Positions 1-16,402 of a DNA stretch of 64,000 nucleotides are shown here, piece after piece. Every line of letters starts with the position of its first letter. The stretch's first letter is position 1. The position numbers and the translations under genes were made by a program. The notes beneath the pieces are model-generated. The model did no database searches. It was not told the origin of the DNA and saw only the letters and a list, made by a program, of their open reading frames with translations. This stretch comes from Coturnix japonica (taxonomy: Eukaryota; Chordata; Aves; Galliformes; Phasianidae), in assembly GCF_001577835.2 (NCBI RefSeq), contig NC_029518.1, positions 36,471,830 through 36,535,829 of the forward strand, given 5' to 3'.

Positions 1-140
1 TTAATTTTAGGAAAGCCAACTTCCAGCTCTTCAGGGAGTTAGTCAACAAAACCCCCTGGGAATCTGTCCTCAAGGACAAGGGAGCAGAGCAGAGCTGGCA
101 GATCTTTAAGGAAGCTGCACTGCATAAGCATCTGTAAAAT
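1..140 (+). mobile_element. CR1 LINE ORF2 fragment, cut by window edge
   Basis: One frame from about position 13 to 138 reads as a short peptide containing FQLFRELV, TPWESVL and EQSWQIFK. This resembles the stretch of CR1 ORF2 just upstream of the reverse transcriptase core, where similar TPW and SWxxFK motifs occur. The frame then stops and the resemblance is lost, so this is a dead internal fragment. Its left end may lie outside the window. The assignment rests on remembered CR1 protein motifs. Confidence 0.55.
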
Positions 141-263
141 GACCCTTGATTCTCGCAGAGACAGGATTTTCTATGCTTCATTCAAAGGAGTCTCTGGAGG
201 TGCTGGATGTATGGAAACGGCAAATTAACACACAAACATGAAGTTCTGCTAAACACCGTGCTT

Positions 264-269
264 TTTATT
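264..269 (-). terminator. FAM89A: Probable FAM89A poly(A) signal
   Basis: The minus strand reads AATAAA here, about 1.8 kb downstream of the FAM89A stop codon. A second AATAAA on the minus strand lies at 482-487 and could serve a shorter transcript. Which one is used cannot be told from sequence. Confidence 0.45.
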
Positions 270-2072
270 TTTCAAGAAAAAGCAAGAAAATAGCAGTATT
301 TCAACAGACTAGAAAAAGCCTCATATAAATACCAAAAGCACAGCAAATTATATTCAAAGCTGATACATTCCTAGGTCAAAGCATCAAGTTGCGTGCACGT
401 GTATGTGTGTACATATACACAGCACATACACGCACAGAAATACAGGTGTAGCCATTTGGATTATTTGCATCTGACTTATCATTTATTTTAGTTTTGTGTG
501 AGTGTAGTAATTAGACCAGAATTAACAAAAAGAAATCCAGCAATTTTCACAGACTAGTTTAAGAGCTTAAACACATACACAATGACAGCACAGTCTTTAC
601 TCTTGTGGCCATTAAATTCCACTAAAATCAACCACTTTTAGAGGTAACGCACAAAAACCCCCACCCTGAAGGTCTCCTTGCTTTTACCACTGCAACATCC
701 TAGTGTTTGCTAAAAAAAACTAAGAGAGTAGCTACTCCAGAAATTGATTTCCAATTCATTCTGTAAACTGTATGCATGCCAGACGTAAACCATGCAAAAA
801 CCCCTTGAGCTTTGAGCCCTTATTATTAGCTTGTGTCACGAGCCAGGCACTGTGATTTACAGCATTTGTAAAATGAAAGTTAAGAAATGAGAATCATGGC
901 AGGAGCTGATTTCACTTAAAAGAGAAATGAGGGAAGAGTAAGATAGTTGGCAACGTGTGTATTCCACGCTAATTGAGTTACAGGTACATGCTATGAAGTT
1001 TTAGGAAGAAAAATCAAGTGCTTTAAGTTCTGAAAACAAAAATAAGTTATACTTCAAAGAACAAGTTAGTATAAAAAGTCTGAACGTATGCAAAGTATGT
1101 GCTCAAAATATTCATTTAGCGTTTTTAAAAAGAGCTGTAGTCTACCTTACAGAAACAAAGTTCACCCCATACAAAATATTGCAATTTGTCCCATTTTGTC
1201 ATATGAGAGGTTTCCTTATTCTTCATATGATCCAGAACACTTGCAAGAGTTCACGTTATTCCAAGCCACACAGTGGCAGACAGACTATGTTTGATTCTGT
1301 GCTTTTACTCCTCAGTACAGTAAAAGCCAAGCAAACCGTTTTAGAACAGAGTTTAGCAGGTCAAAGAGCTGTTTTGCAAGAAATCCAGACAAGTGTATAA
1401 AAGTTAACGCCAAACGGCAGTACCAAGAAAGTGAATTAGATCAACAGAAAAAAAAACCTGCTGATAGCATTCAGTATCACATGTACAGCTGGTAAGCTGG
1501 CTATAAGGAAGTCAAAATTAGCTTAAGAAAAAAAAAATAAACTGTGTAAACAATCCACCCAGTACAAAACTGGATGCAGCTGATAAGAGCGGAACTAGCT
1601 TAGTAGAGCTGAGGATGTGCGTGCATCCAGATGCCTGTTCAAACTGCATTTATCAATACTGTTGACAGAACAAAATCACCTTTAGCTATTTACACCACAG
1701 CGGAGGCTTCCCCCACCCCAAGGAGTTACTACAGATCAGGAAGTCATTACTGTCTTCTATGATTAAAATTCCAGTTATAAGCTATCAGTGTTCGTAAGCT
1801 GAAAACACCCACCTTGCAAATTACATTGAAAACTCTTGTCAAACATGTTGGAGGACTCTTCAGAAGTTACAGTACAGCACTTTTGTCAAGTGGTATTTGC
1901 ATGAGTAACTTGTGCTGACAGCATGTTAGAATTAAGTGAACTGAATGCAAGTTAGGGTAGCTGGGTGCTCCTCCTCAAGAAGAGATCCATCTGTAGAGAT
2001 TCCAGTCATTCTTGGTGACTTAGCATATGTAGGGAGAGTAGGGTCAATGACTCTAGAGCAGCCTTCTTTCTT
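270..2072 (-). other. FAM89A: FAM89A 3' untranslated region (inferred)
   Basis: This stretch follows the FAM89A stop codon on the minus strand, with no splice donor and coding continuation that I can recognise. It is AT-rich, has no convincing open frame on either strand, and ends near AATAAA signals. The part next to the stop (about 1975-2072) appears to hold degraded remnants of the ancestral FAM89A C-terminal codons. The 3' limit is inferred. Confidence 0.5.
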
Positions 2073-6130
<4,058 letters not shown>

Positions 6131-6592
6131 TTTCCCATTATTGTCTTTGCCGTTGCATAACCAGGTGTTTCGCAGCGGATGGTCGAAGGTGGGGTCTTAT
6201 CGCCACAACCGCGCTTTGTTTGTGCAGGTTTCTGTTGGAGAAGTAAGGAGATACAGTGTTGTTTTTTTTTTTTAACGTTAGAGTTAAGGCTTCACGTTGT
6301 TTCTGGCTTTGTTTACTGCCTCACGTGGCTTGTTGACGATTTCAATCTCATCAGACTCGCTGGCAATTATCTTAAACCAGCTTATAGCTGAGGAATCTTT
6401 CCCCAGTCTTTGTATCTACTCACTACTTCAGGGGTTGGTCCCCAATGTAGTAGAAAGTGACATTCCTTTCTTCCTCTCAATACACACCAGCCGACTTGAC
6501 AGATTCTGCATTCAAGCAGTTCAGATGTACATATGCAATCCATTGGTATATATATTCATTCTTCTCCAAGAACTCATTAATAAGTGCTAATA

Positions 6593-6765
6593 CCACAGAA
6601 TCACCAAGGTTGGAAAAGACCTAAAAGATCATCCAGTCCTACCGTTCACCTATTAACCAACAGCTCCCACTAAACCATGTCCCTCAGCACAACATCCAGT
6701 CGCTCCTTGAACACCCCCAGGGTCAGTGACTCCACCACCTTCCTGGGCAATATCCTTCTGGGCAT
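6593..6765 (-). mobile_element. CR1 LINE 3' fragment, minus orientation
   Basis: The plus strand reads CACAGAATCACCAAGGTTGG, the reverse complement of a CR1 3' tail, followed by the reverse complement of the ORF2 end (ACCCCCAGGGTCAGTGACTC). It is the same subfamily as the copies at 5111-5388 and 58889-59125. It ends near CTGGGCAATATCC, where CR1 resemblance stops. Confidence 0.88.
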
Positions 6766-6769
6766 GAGT

Positions 6770-9700
6770 GGTAAGGGCCTACAGTGGTCTTAGGCCACGT
6801 ACTTTCCCCTTGTTTTTCCACCATTGGCTTCATCACGGTGACTTTTGGCTGACCTCTTGCTGTTTCTCCACAATGAGCAACTCAGGTTTCAGATATACTG
6901 TTTTGGTTTATAGTGCACTAATATCTTAGCAGGACTAAAATCTAAAGAGTGTTGTGGTAAACAACCAGTTGTGTTTCTGCAATCACTACAAGTAATTCCT
7001 CTGTCTCAAGGATTTATTTTTTTTTATGTTGTAATCCATTACCAGATGCTATGGGGTTGTGTTGTGGAAAGAAAAATAGTTGAATTCCATTACTTATATC
7101 AGAAATTCTGGTTTAGGATTATGTAAGGATCATGCTCAGGATAAAGAAAGACTTGATCTGATGGTAATATTGATGGGAGTGAAGATAACCACCATTTTAT
7201 TTTCATGATAGTGTCAAAGTCTGTCTTGTTCATGTTTCTGCTTAACCTTAGCTCATACTTATCAGTCTTTTCCATAGTACATCACTCTGTGCTCTGCAAC
7301 ATTGGTTTTATAATCTCCTCGCTCTGTCCCCTCGCCTTATTAAATTAGATGTAACAGTATCCGTTTTCTTCCTACCTCTCCAGTCTCATGAATTCTTCCC
7401 CATTGCATTAATTCTGGCAGAAAAGAAGATCTGTCATTTAGACTACGCCAGCTTCATAGTGTTGCCAGATCCTCATCCTCAGAATTTCCAATGCAGTTAA
7501 CAAAGAGAGTATTTCATAGAGATGTTTAAAGCAAATCCTAAATGAAATGAGAAACAGTGGCATGTTGTGAGAATTAATCACTGTGGCATTATGTGAAAAT
7601 TCATAGGCATGAAAGACCACAACAGAGTTTTATGAGATAATTATGTCATAAACTAGACTCATGTCCACGGCTGTCAATGGTGCTGAACAACTTCCCTTAG
7701 CCTCCTTCTTCTATGTCTAAGATATAAAAGAAACTAAGGGTTTCAGAGTGCCTTTTGATTCTCCCCCACCTACTTCCTTTGAGCTCAATGTAGTTCTGAT
7801 AAGCTTTGGGCTAAATCATTTGCCTCTTCAAAATGATGGCTTGAGGGGGCCCTTATTACTGCTCTGCTGTTTATTCAGTCTGTTAACCTCACTACAGCAG
7901 ATTGCTTACTCCAAGCAGTACAGACACAACTTACAGTAACAGCTTTCCAGAATCTGATTACTGAAAGTAGATAGCCGAGGGATCAGAGCTACAGGCTTTA
8001 AGGGTATTTGTCCTATTATCCCAGTGACACTGAGCAGACTCTTTCCTTCAGTGAGATCTGCATCGGGGCCAAACCTGGAGGATGCTGTCTAAGCTGTGCC
8101 AAGGTCATTTGAGGTAAAAGCAGAGGAAGGCCTAAATCTGAGGGCAAAATTGAAGGGCAGAAATGAAATGCTGCTATTGTGTGGAAGTAGTGAGAATGAT
8201 TTGGGTTTACAGGTTGTGGAATACTGCAGAGTCCCATTGTTTGATATCTCTTTCTAAGGGGGAAGTGGTAACCAGTCTTTGCTATAAGCAAACATGGAGC
8301 TGAACTACCATGTTCAACTAATGTTAATAAAGAGATCATATTGCTTGCTTATGTCTTCTGCATTCTTCCTTAATAAACCTATGTAAGATTTTATTTTTCC
8401 CAGGCTGAACACAAAAATCTCTTAGATAGCACAGTTCCTTAAGAGAGATGCAGGTTGCACTGCTCAGGAGATAAATATTTCTCTTCATCTGTGAACGGCT
8501 ATAACACTTGCTCATAAAGAGATGTGATTTTATATTGAGATGTAACTGTGCTCCTGAAAAATGACCTTCCTCTTCCACAGATACAGGTAGACAGATTTGT
8601 GCTGAATAACGAAATACATAACTGAAGCCACAATAAAAAGAACCACTACATAATAATCTCCTCCAGTGGAGGTAGGCCTAATCCTGCTGTCGCATGGCAC
8701 ATCGGGCCTGCACTGGGCTACAGCTGCTGGGTGAGTGCAGGCCTCAGAAGGGAGAGTGAGGAGCTGATGGCAGATTAGTTTATCCTCCCAGCAGCTCAGG
8801 AGCTCACGAGGCTGAAGCACACAGCTGAGCACAAAACACTGATGCTGAGTGGCAGCCAGGCCAAAGTCTGCATGTATTTCAGGTGTCCTGATGTGCAGCC
8901 GGGGCACTGTAACTATTACTGAAATTGAGCTACCTCTGAGGCAGGATGAGGGCAATAATTTAGCAGTGCATAGCATTCTTTGTAAGTAGTTTAAAGGAGA
9001 AAGGTACTCTTTGTAATTGAAAGTTCATTTGGGTAGATAGAATGTAATTATCCGGCACATTTAGAGGAGCAAAGCTATTGTGAGTTTCTGATGAAAAAAT
9101 GTCATCGGTTATTTAATGGCCAACAAGTGATTAGAATTTTTGTTTCATAGCTCATACAGGAACAGCACATTCAGCAGCCTGGTGACCCCTGTATTCAATG
9201 CAGGGCACTGAGCAATTACTGACTCAGAGGCAGATGTTCCCCTGGCTGAGCTGTGATCATTGCTTCTTGCAGCACTCTGCTATGTGGCAACAAGGCCGAG
9301 CCTTATTTAGTATAGGAAATCAGCTTTTATAATGGTATAGGCAAAGGAATAACTTTAAAATACAACCAGGATTTTAAACTGAAGCTTGAAAATAACTTCC
9401 TGGCTTAAGTACCCGTGATACCACATTTTTACCTGAGGCAAACCTGTCAGAGAAATGCCATCAAAGCAGTTCACATTTCAAAACCAATTCACCTTTCTTT
9501 TTACCCCCTTTTTTGCTATTTGAAGTGTCCCTCTCAGGTTGCTAAGTGAGATGTGCTGGAGTGCAGTGGTTCTTACCCATACCTCAGGCACTTGTAGTAT
9601 TGCTGTTGACAACCCAACATGCAGCAGGGTCGAGCTGTATGATAACTCAGTAATTTCCTTGTTGTGTTACAACCAGGTGCCATCTGGAACATCTCACAGA

Positions 9701-10560
9701 GCCTTAAAAAATAAAATAAAACTAAAAAGTACCTACTGTATATGTTAAGGTTGCAAAAGGAAACAAAAAAACTAAGGCATAACAAAAAAAAAAACCAAAA
9801 ACCTCTCCAGAGGGAAATGTGATAACAAACGTACACAAAGGAGGGAAGCTGTGGAAACCAGACGTCTGTGCTGGATATGTGATCAGATCAAGCCAATCAC
9901 TGCAGCACTAACCAGTCACTGGCAAGAACAAACAGGTGTACAAACAAGTTAGGAGGCAGGAGCATGGATTTTTGAAGCATTTTGGCAAGACTGGCAAAAT
10001 AAGAATCATTCTGTTAGTTTCCTTTTTAAAAACAGTGGCAGGATAGAAACAACATAATTTTTACAAGGCCACAAATCCACTACAGTGTGAGAAATATGAT
10101 GTGGAGTGCAGGGCATACTTGCTTTGAGTTCAACATTCCTTTTTTCATGTGGTCACTTTTTGGAGTACAATTGATTTTCAATTACGAGTTTTCGGAACTT
10201 TTTGGAATACCAGTGACCTGAAATAACTTTAACATACCTCGTAATTTGTGTCAACTGTAATTTTTCAACTGTAAGCAAAGCATAGCAAGATCTGGCTCTT
10301 TTATGTTTCAAAAGTTATGAAAGCGATCAGAATAGAATCAGCATTATTCTGTCAGTGCTGTGAGAGCAGGCTATGTGCATCCTGAGGCACCTGCTCCTTT
10401 GATGAAGTCATGTATATTTACTATCTGTTCTTGCCGAGTCATTCTTTGCTCTTTGAGACAGCAAGGGAGATCAGATGATAATTTTATATAACTCTGGTGA
10501 ACTGTCGCAGATCAGAAGACAAACACATAATGACGTATAAATACCATGTTTTTTTAATAA
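6770..10560. other. Intergenic, no gene seen
   Basis: AT-rich unique sequence between the FAM89A promoter and an old CR1. The longest open frame (148 codons, 8530-8976, minus) has no Kozak context, family motif or splice context that I recognise. I see no other element. Confidence 0.6.
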
Positions 10561-10564
10561 TTCC

Positions 10565-11190
10565 AGGTCTCAGATTTCTAAAGGAATTTGCTGAAGTGGT
10601 TGAAGAGCCACCCTCCATCACATCTGAAAAGTTGCTGCTGCCAGGCAAAGTCCTTGGTGACTGGAAAATTGAAATATTACTTTCATATTCAAGAAAGGAA
10701 GACTCAGGGAGCTACAGGCCAGTGATCCCCAGTCTGTGCCTGCAAAGATCATGGAGCAGATCCTCCTGGGAGAGATGTTAAGGCAAATCATAGAATCATA
10801 GAATTACTCAGGTTGGAAAAGACCTTGAAGATCATCAAGTCCAACCACAGCCTAACCATAGTACCCTAACTAACAACCCTCTGCTAAATCATATCCCTGA
10901 GCAGGGATGAGGAATTAGCTGGTGATTTGAGATAGCCAGCACAGCTTTACCAAGAAAATGTTGTGCTTTGCTGATCTGGTGGCCACCTATGATGGAGTGA
11001 TGGTATCAGTGGGCAACTGATGTCATTTACCTGCATTTGTGTGAGGCCTTTGACATGGTCTCACATCATATCATTATCTTTAAACTGGAGAGACACAGAT
11101 TTGAAGGGTGTGCTATTAGGTGGATAAGGAGGAACAGCAGCAAGAGGGATCTTGACACACTCAAAAAGTTGGCACATGAGAATCTAATGA
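10565..11190 (+). mobile_element. Old CR1 LINE ORF2 reverse-transcriptase segment, interrupted
   Basis: Decayed CR1 ORF2 in plus orientation. Successive frames resemble reverse transcriptase motifs: GDW followed by GSYRPV and KIMEQILL (10650-10780), then FTK, DLVATYDGV and DVIYLHLCEAFDMVSH with KLERHRFEG (10935-11110), then RDLDTLKK and NLMRFN (11148-11195). Frame breaks are frequent, which marks it as old. A younger CR1 in the opposite orientation lies inside it at 10788-10905; removing that piece makes the two halves collinear. Confidence 0.78.
10788..10905 (-). mobile_element. CR1 3' fragment nested in an older CR1
   Basis: The plus strand begins AATCATAGAATCATAGAA, the reverse complement of the CR1 octamer tail, and continues with TCAGGTTGGAAAAGACCTTG. 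It is 5'-truncated at about 10905. The older CR1 reading resumes on both sides. Confidence 0.88.
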
Positions 11191-13767
11191 GGTTTAACAC
11201 CTTATATAGGGACTACACACATTCTGCTCGTTATGTAATATTACCCCAACCTCAAAGTCAAGCGTATGCAGGCTTTTAATGGAGGTGGTGTTCAGATTCT
11301 ACCTTATCCAAGTGAGTGCATTTTACTATGGGGCAGGCAGAAGGGTTGTTTAGCACTGTGCAGAAAAGGAGTGGACAGGTGACCTGGGACAGGGCTGAGG
11401 ATACCCAGCAGAAATGCTGATTGCATAAGGCATGGCTCATTCTCTAACTGGTGCTGTTTAATAGATGGGCAACCTCTGAACAATCCTCTCAGATGGATTA
11501 TGCAACTGAGGCATCCCAAGGTATTGAAATTAACTGAGAGCAGGGGAAATATCAGCCTGCTATTCCTGCTGTCTTTCAGCCTGCTTGGACAAATGTTCTC
11601 ACTTAGTTTCTCAGAACTGGACATACAAATACACTACAAAGGCTAACTGTAGCCGTTGCAGATACACTGTTGTTATTTTCTCCATCTCAAAGTAAATTGA
11701 TCTGAGAACACATTGTATCTCAAGCAGTCTGTGGTCTTCAAGGAAAATCCAAGAAGAAAATGGCTGATGGATCACAGTATCAGCAATAACAACTGGATTA
11801 CATTGCATTATCATTCGTATGATTTAATGTGCATTATCCATGCATAAACACGGCACAGCACAGAACCAAACTGGTACACATGGAGGATTTTTGAACCCAG
11901 CAGTGGATGCCTCTGTATTGCCATCTGATAGGGATATTTTATCACATTCCATATACTTCCACTAAAATATTTGTTGTTTAGCTCAGGGCAGACATTTGCA
12001 AACTGCAAATGTTCCTGCTCATACTGCCAGTGATATGAGATGAGCTGAAGGACTGCAGGTGACCATGCCCTAGGCTGTCGTTATAGTTAGTATCACTGCT
12101 GCCCTGCCAAAACCCCAACTGTGCAGATAATCTGTCTTGAGCACAGTCCTGACTGGCTTTCAAGCTATTACTCCTCTCTGATACAACTAAGTGCACCTCA
12201 GCCTTTCTCAGTTTTGATCTTCTTCAGCTTTTCTTCTTTTGTCTTTATGTTTTTTAAAATTATTATTTTTAAATTGACGTATTGGAATATCTTTACCACT
12301 GTAGTCTGAAAAGCCCAGTTTGACACAATCCCTCCTTTTCCTCAGAACTTCTGGAAGCATTAAGTGTGCTGCCATATCCGTTTGACCACCAGCACTGTGG
12401 GAATATAGCAGGTTGCATAGTGTACTTCTCTAAATCAACTTGAACAGATGGGAAGGCAAATAGCTTGAGCCAGCAAAGTGCAACTCCCCTTGGGCACTTC
12501 TCAGATGGCAGTGGACGTGCAGACTGGCAGTGTCCTGCTGTCTTCATTTTGTCCTCTCAGGTGACAGAGCTTGCTGAGCCTGAAGAAAGCTTTATCCCCC
12601 TTTGGCTTTTCCTTTTCTCCCAGTCTACAGCGTTGCACAACTACATTCTTTTAAACATTACTTGCATGCTAATTTTTCCTAGTCACCATGGATTGCTTCA
12701 TGTTGACTGGTATTTAGGTGAAAAATAAAATAAAGGATAAATAAATAACAGGCCACTCAATTAAACACACAAATGAAGTGTAAACAAGAGCAATGTAGGT
12801 TCAAAGATGACTAAACATAGTGCTATTAGTACATCTTTTCATGTTTCATGCTCATGAGGTAGAGAGCCCAGAGCTGTAAGAGATTAGACCTTGTTTTTTC
12901 CTGTGTTGTTGGCTTATCAAGAACCTACCATCACAACTGATTAATTGGAGGTGCTGTGCATTCGCACTGCCTCATGCTACAAGGCGGGAGATCTTGATGG
13001 TGTTTCACACCTCAGATAGAGACATGGATGACACTTAAGAACCTGTCTGAGGGCTGTAAGATGACAGACCATTCTCCTGTCCCTGCTTTAGTAAGACAGC
13101 AGCTGTATCTGACCTCTTTTTCTTCTCAAACTTCACCCAAAGGTTGAACTAATTTCCATGCCACTTTCCTCATATGATTTATTTATGTCAGTGGCTGAAA
13201 AACTGCTAACTACTTTAAGCTTTTAGGATTTACAAAAAGACGACAGCTTTGTCTGCAGTGATATTCCCTTATGAATGTCCTCTGCCACTTAAACCATGCT
13301 AGACCTATTTTGGGATGACTGCAATATGGGCCAAAAAGCTGCAGAGGCTTGAGGGTGTCAGATACTTTATAGTCTAAGGACAAGCAGTGAGAGAGCCTGG
13401 GGTAGCAAGGTACTGAGACAGACTTCAGTCTTTTTAAGCTGTCTTAGTTCTGATTGCCTACACATGCAACAGCTGGGTTAACTCTGAATTTCTGAACTCT
13501 AATTCCTCCCTATCTGCTGTTTTTTCTGTGACATTTCCAAAGCTTTATACTGTTGTGCACTACCTTTGCATCTTAGCCCAGTGCTGTGTATTTCCATCGC
13601 ACACCTGAAACTCCTTTAAATGAATCATTCTAGATTATTTTGCTGTACTTGCTTGTCTTGCAAAGGTTGAATATATTTATCCCTATCTTTCTGAAGCCTT
13701 GGTGTAATGCAGAACACCAGGGGAGCCATTCTGGCTTTTATTTTCTCTGTGGGAGTCCATGCTCAGT

Positions 13768-13927
13768 TTATCATCTTTGCAGGATGCCATGTGAACATCA
13801 GAGTTCATAACAGATACAGGAGTCTTGAAGGGGCTATCGCTATCAGTGCAGGTAGAGCCTATGCATATTTCATCACTTTGGCAGGGGTTTCTGAAGGCCT
13901 TGTGATCTTTGCAGGGTTCCTTACAGG
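13768..13927 (+). repeat. Degenerate tandem repeat, about 32-nt period
   Basis: Variants of a CAGG-ending phrase (TATCATCTTTGCAGG, TATCAGTGCAGG, CATCACTTTGGCAGG, GTGATCTTTGCAGG) end at 13783, 13852, 13885 and 13915, with a weaker copy ending at 13820. The spacing is mainly 30-37 nt. It looks like a decayed minisatellite. The pattern is weak and judged by eye. Confidence 0.35.
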
Positions 13928-16344
13928 AAATGCAATGAAGAGAGTCTCAGGAGGGGTTGGAAAGCAAAAAACATAGGGACAGCTTTGTGGTGATTGTGTT
14001 GTTGGTGGAAGAGAGATAACAGCATTGAGAAAGAGGTAGTGAAGAAGAGATAAGAAGAGCCTCTTCTGAGGGTAAGGATTCTGCAAAGAAGAAGGAGCTG
14101 AGCTCAAAGAACACTGGGGCTTTGGCTGGAACAACATAATGGGGAAGAACAGGGAAACACAAAGTGCTTGTTGAGGGAATATTGCCCCAGTAGCACGGTG
14201 AGGTGTGTAGCAAGTGGTAATGCAGGAGAGGTAGGAAAGAAAGATGTGCCAAAGGGAAAGGAAAACTTTGCTGGCGCTGAGAAAATAGGATGTTCAAAAC
14301 AGTTATTAAAAAGGTCAGCATGACAGAAGGAAGCCTGACTGTTTATTTTGGGAAATACTGTGTCTTCTGCCTGTGAAAAGGAATACATTTGGAGATGTTA
14401 TTATTAAAATATGTATGTGTTCTCTGAAGATTCTTGTAGACAATGCACCTTATCTGTCCATAAAATAAGTAGGTACATGCTGGTACTGCACAAACCCAAC
14501 ATCTGTGTCAAGAGCTCAGCTCTTCATTGACAAGCAAAACACAGCTATATTTGCACAGGTCTTTGCAGAAAGCTCCTCACATGATTTTACACAGATTGGA
14601 GAAAGCAGTCCCTGGAGAAATAGATTCCTCAGGGATTACTTTGTGACAAGACTTCAGTACATGTCAGGGAGCAATGTGAAGCATCTGTAGCCAACATTCA
14701 GAAAGTATGAGCAGTTCTCTTGCCCAAGGCACTGCAGTCACAAGCGGGCAGCCTGCCTCTGTGAAACTGGGGGGAGAGAGAGTCAAAAACAAACCTTGAC
14801 ATTTGGAAATTAGTCAGCAGCTCCCTGTCACTCCTGCTTCCCCACCTGCTTAGCAGCATAGTAAAGTGGTAAATGTTCTGCTCACAGTTTGGAAGCAAAT
14901 TGGCTATTCATGTTAGTAACACATCTCATCCTCAGCTCAACCTCCTTTCCCACACAGGGCACAAGTCCTCAAGCAGGAGGAAGCTACTGCTGAGAGATGA
15001 AGAAGCATCAGGCCCTGTTCACATGAGGGGAGCAGGGCTCTTTGTAGCTCTCTGTATGCTCTCAGACATGTTTCTTGTCAGTCTTGCAACTCTCAGGAGG
15101 AAGTGAGAAAATGTTTTTTTCATCTTATTTAGTCAGGCAATCAGATAGTCAGGTAGCACAGATAAAAGTCTGATGTCATCACAGCCAAACCGCACAAAGC
15201 CTGAGACTGTGAGGGAGACATCAGACAGCTTTGTGCTATGGTTAATGCTAGGAAATAGGCTTTTGCTATTGTCGTATTGTAAGTGTTGGGTTTTGACAAA
15301 TGTGTCTTTCAGCTTTCCATTTCTTCTTTCTTTAGCAGAGCTCTCTCTCAACGAGTCAAATAAATTCTCTTTGGGAGCTGCATTTCTGTATTGAGGTAAT
15401 TGGAACTTAAATTGTTCCCATAAACTGTTAGACAGTGCGATATCAATCATGTCTATCAGAAAGATTACTTCTACTGTAAAAGGAGGACTATTGTCTCAGG
15501 AGGGGTTTGCAAATGCAAGAGAAGCAACAGATAGAGGGAGATATAATGCTTTATATTAAACCAAATGACAGATTTGAAGAAAGGCCTCTTGCGTCAAGAG
15601 CTGTCCATTTTCTCCAGCACCGTGAGTAGTTTTAATAAAAGACCCTGCTAACCTTGTGTTGCCTGCAGCACCTGTACTTTGATCAGGGTCTGATGCTTGC
15701 TTCACTCATCTCTCCAGGACTTTCTCTTGTTTTAATCACCACTGGCCGCCTCTTTTGCTATCAAAGGAGTTCCTTTTGCTAGCTTTTGATATGGAGAATG
15801 CATTACTCTGTAATCAAAGCCATGTTAACTCATCCCTGAGCACCTGGAAAGAAACCTTGAACAGCAGTTACTGGCTAAATGCAAAATACATATTTATTAA
15901 CAGCTGTGCAGGCTGAGCTCTGTGTGTGTGTGTATAGCTTATACAGATGGCCTGTATGTATACAGCTTGTGATTTCATATCTTTACTGCTGGAATATGAA
16001 GGCAGCTTCTTTCCTGAATTCCAGAGAATGCAGGCTCTTGTTCATTGCTGGTGAAAATGCACAGCTAATTGTGGTGACTATGCTGAAAAACAGTGCTCTG
16101 TAGCTGAGAATTTTCTCTATCAAACAGTGTTATTGTGCCCTTTGTGTCTGTTGCTGTTCTTGGGCCCATGCCATGCAGGCCTGCATCTTCACACACCTCT
16201 GGGCACAGGGACACGAGACCCGAGGGGTGCTGCAGACAGTACATAGCCTGTTTCAGTGTGTTTAGAGCATAGCCCTTCTTTGCTCAGCCCTGTGTCCTTG
16301 AGGGATGAGAGTCAGTTAAGCTCAAACCTTGGCCCTGCTACCCC

Positions 16345-16402
16345 AAATATACATATGTATATATGCACATATATACATACTGCTTCCCCATATATGCATA
16401 GA
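16345..16402. repeat. Imperfect AT/TG-rich microsatellite
   Basis: Alternating purine-pyrimidine sequence built of ATATAC, ATGTAT and ATATGCACAT units, interrupted once by CTGCTTCCCC. It is a simple-sequence patch with no other feature attached. Confidence 0.55.

Noticed and set aside
8530-8976. 148-codon minus-strand frame with a hydrophobic stretch
   Set aside because: The hydrophobic run suggested a membrane protein, but no flanking motif, promoter or splice support was found and nothing resembles a known family.
13947-14388. Overlapping minus-strand frames of 92-124 codons rich in Ser, Leu and Phe
   Set aside because: They follow from a purine-rich plus strand (13980-14340), which makes the complement pyrimidine-rich and poor in stops.
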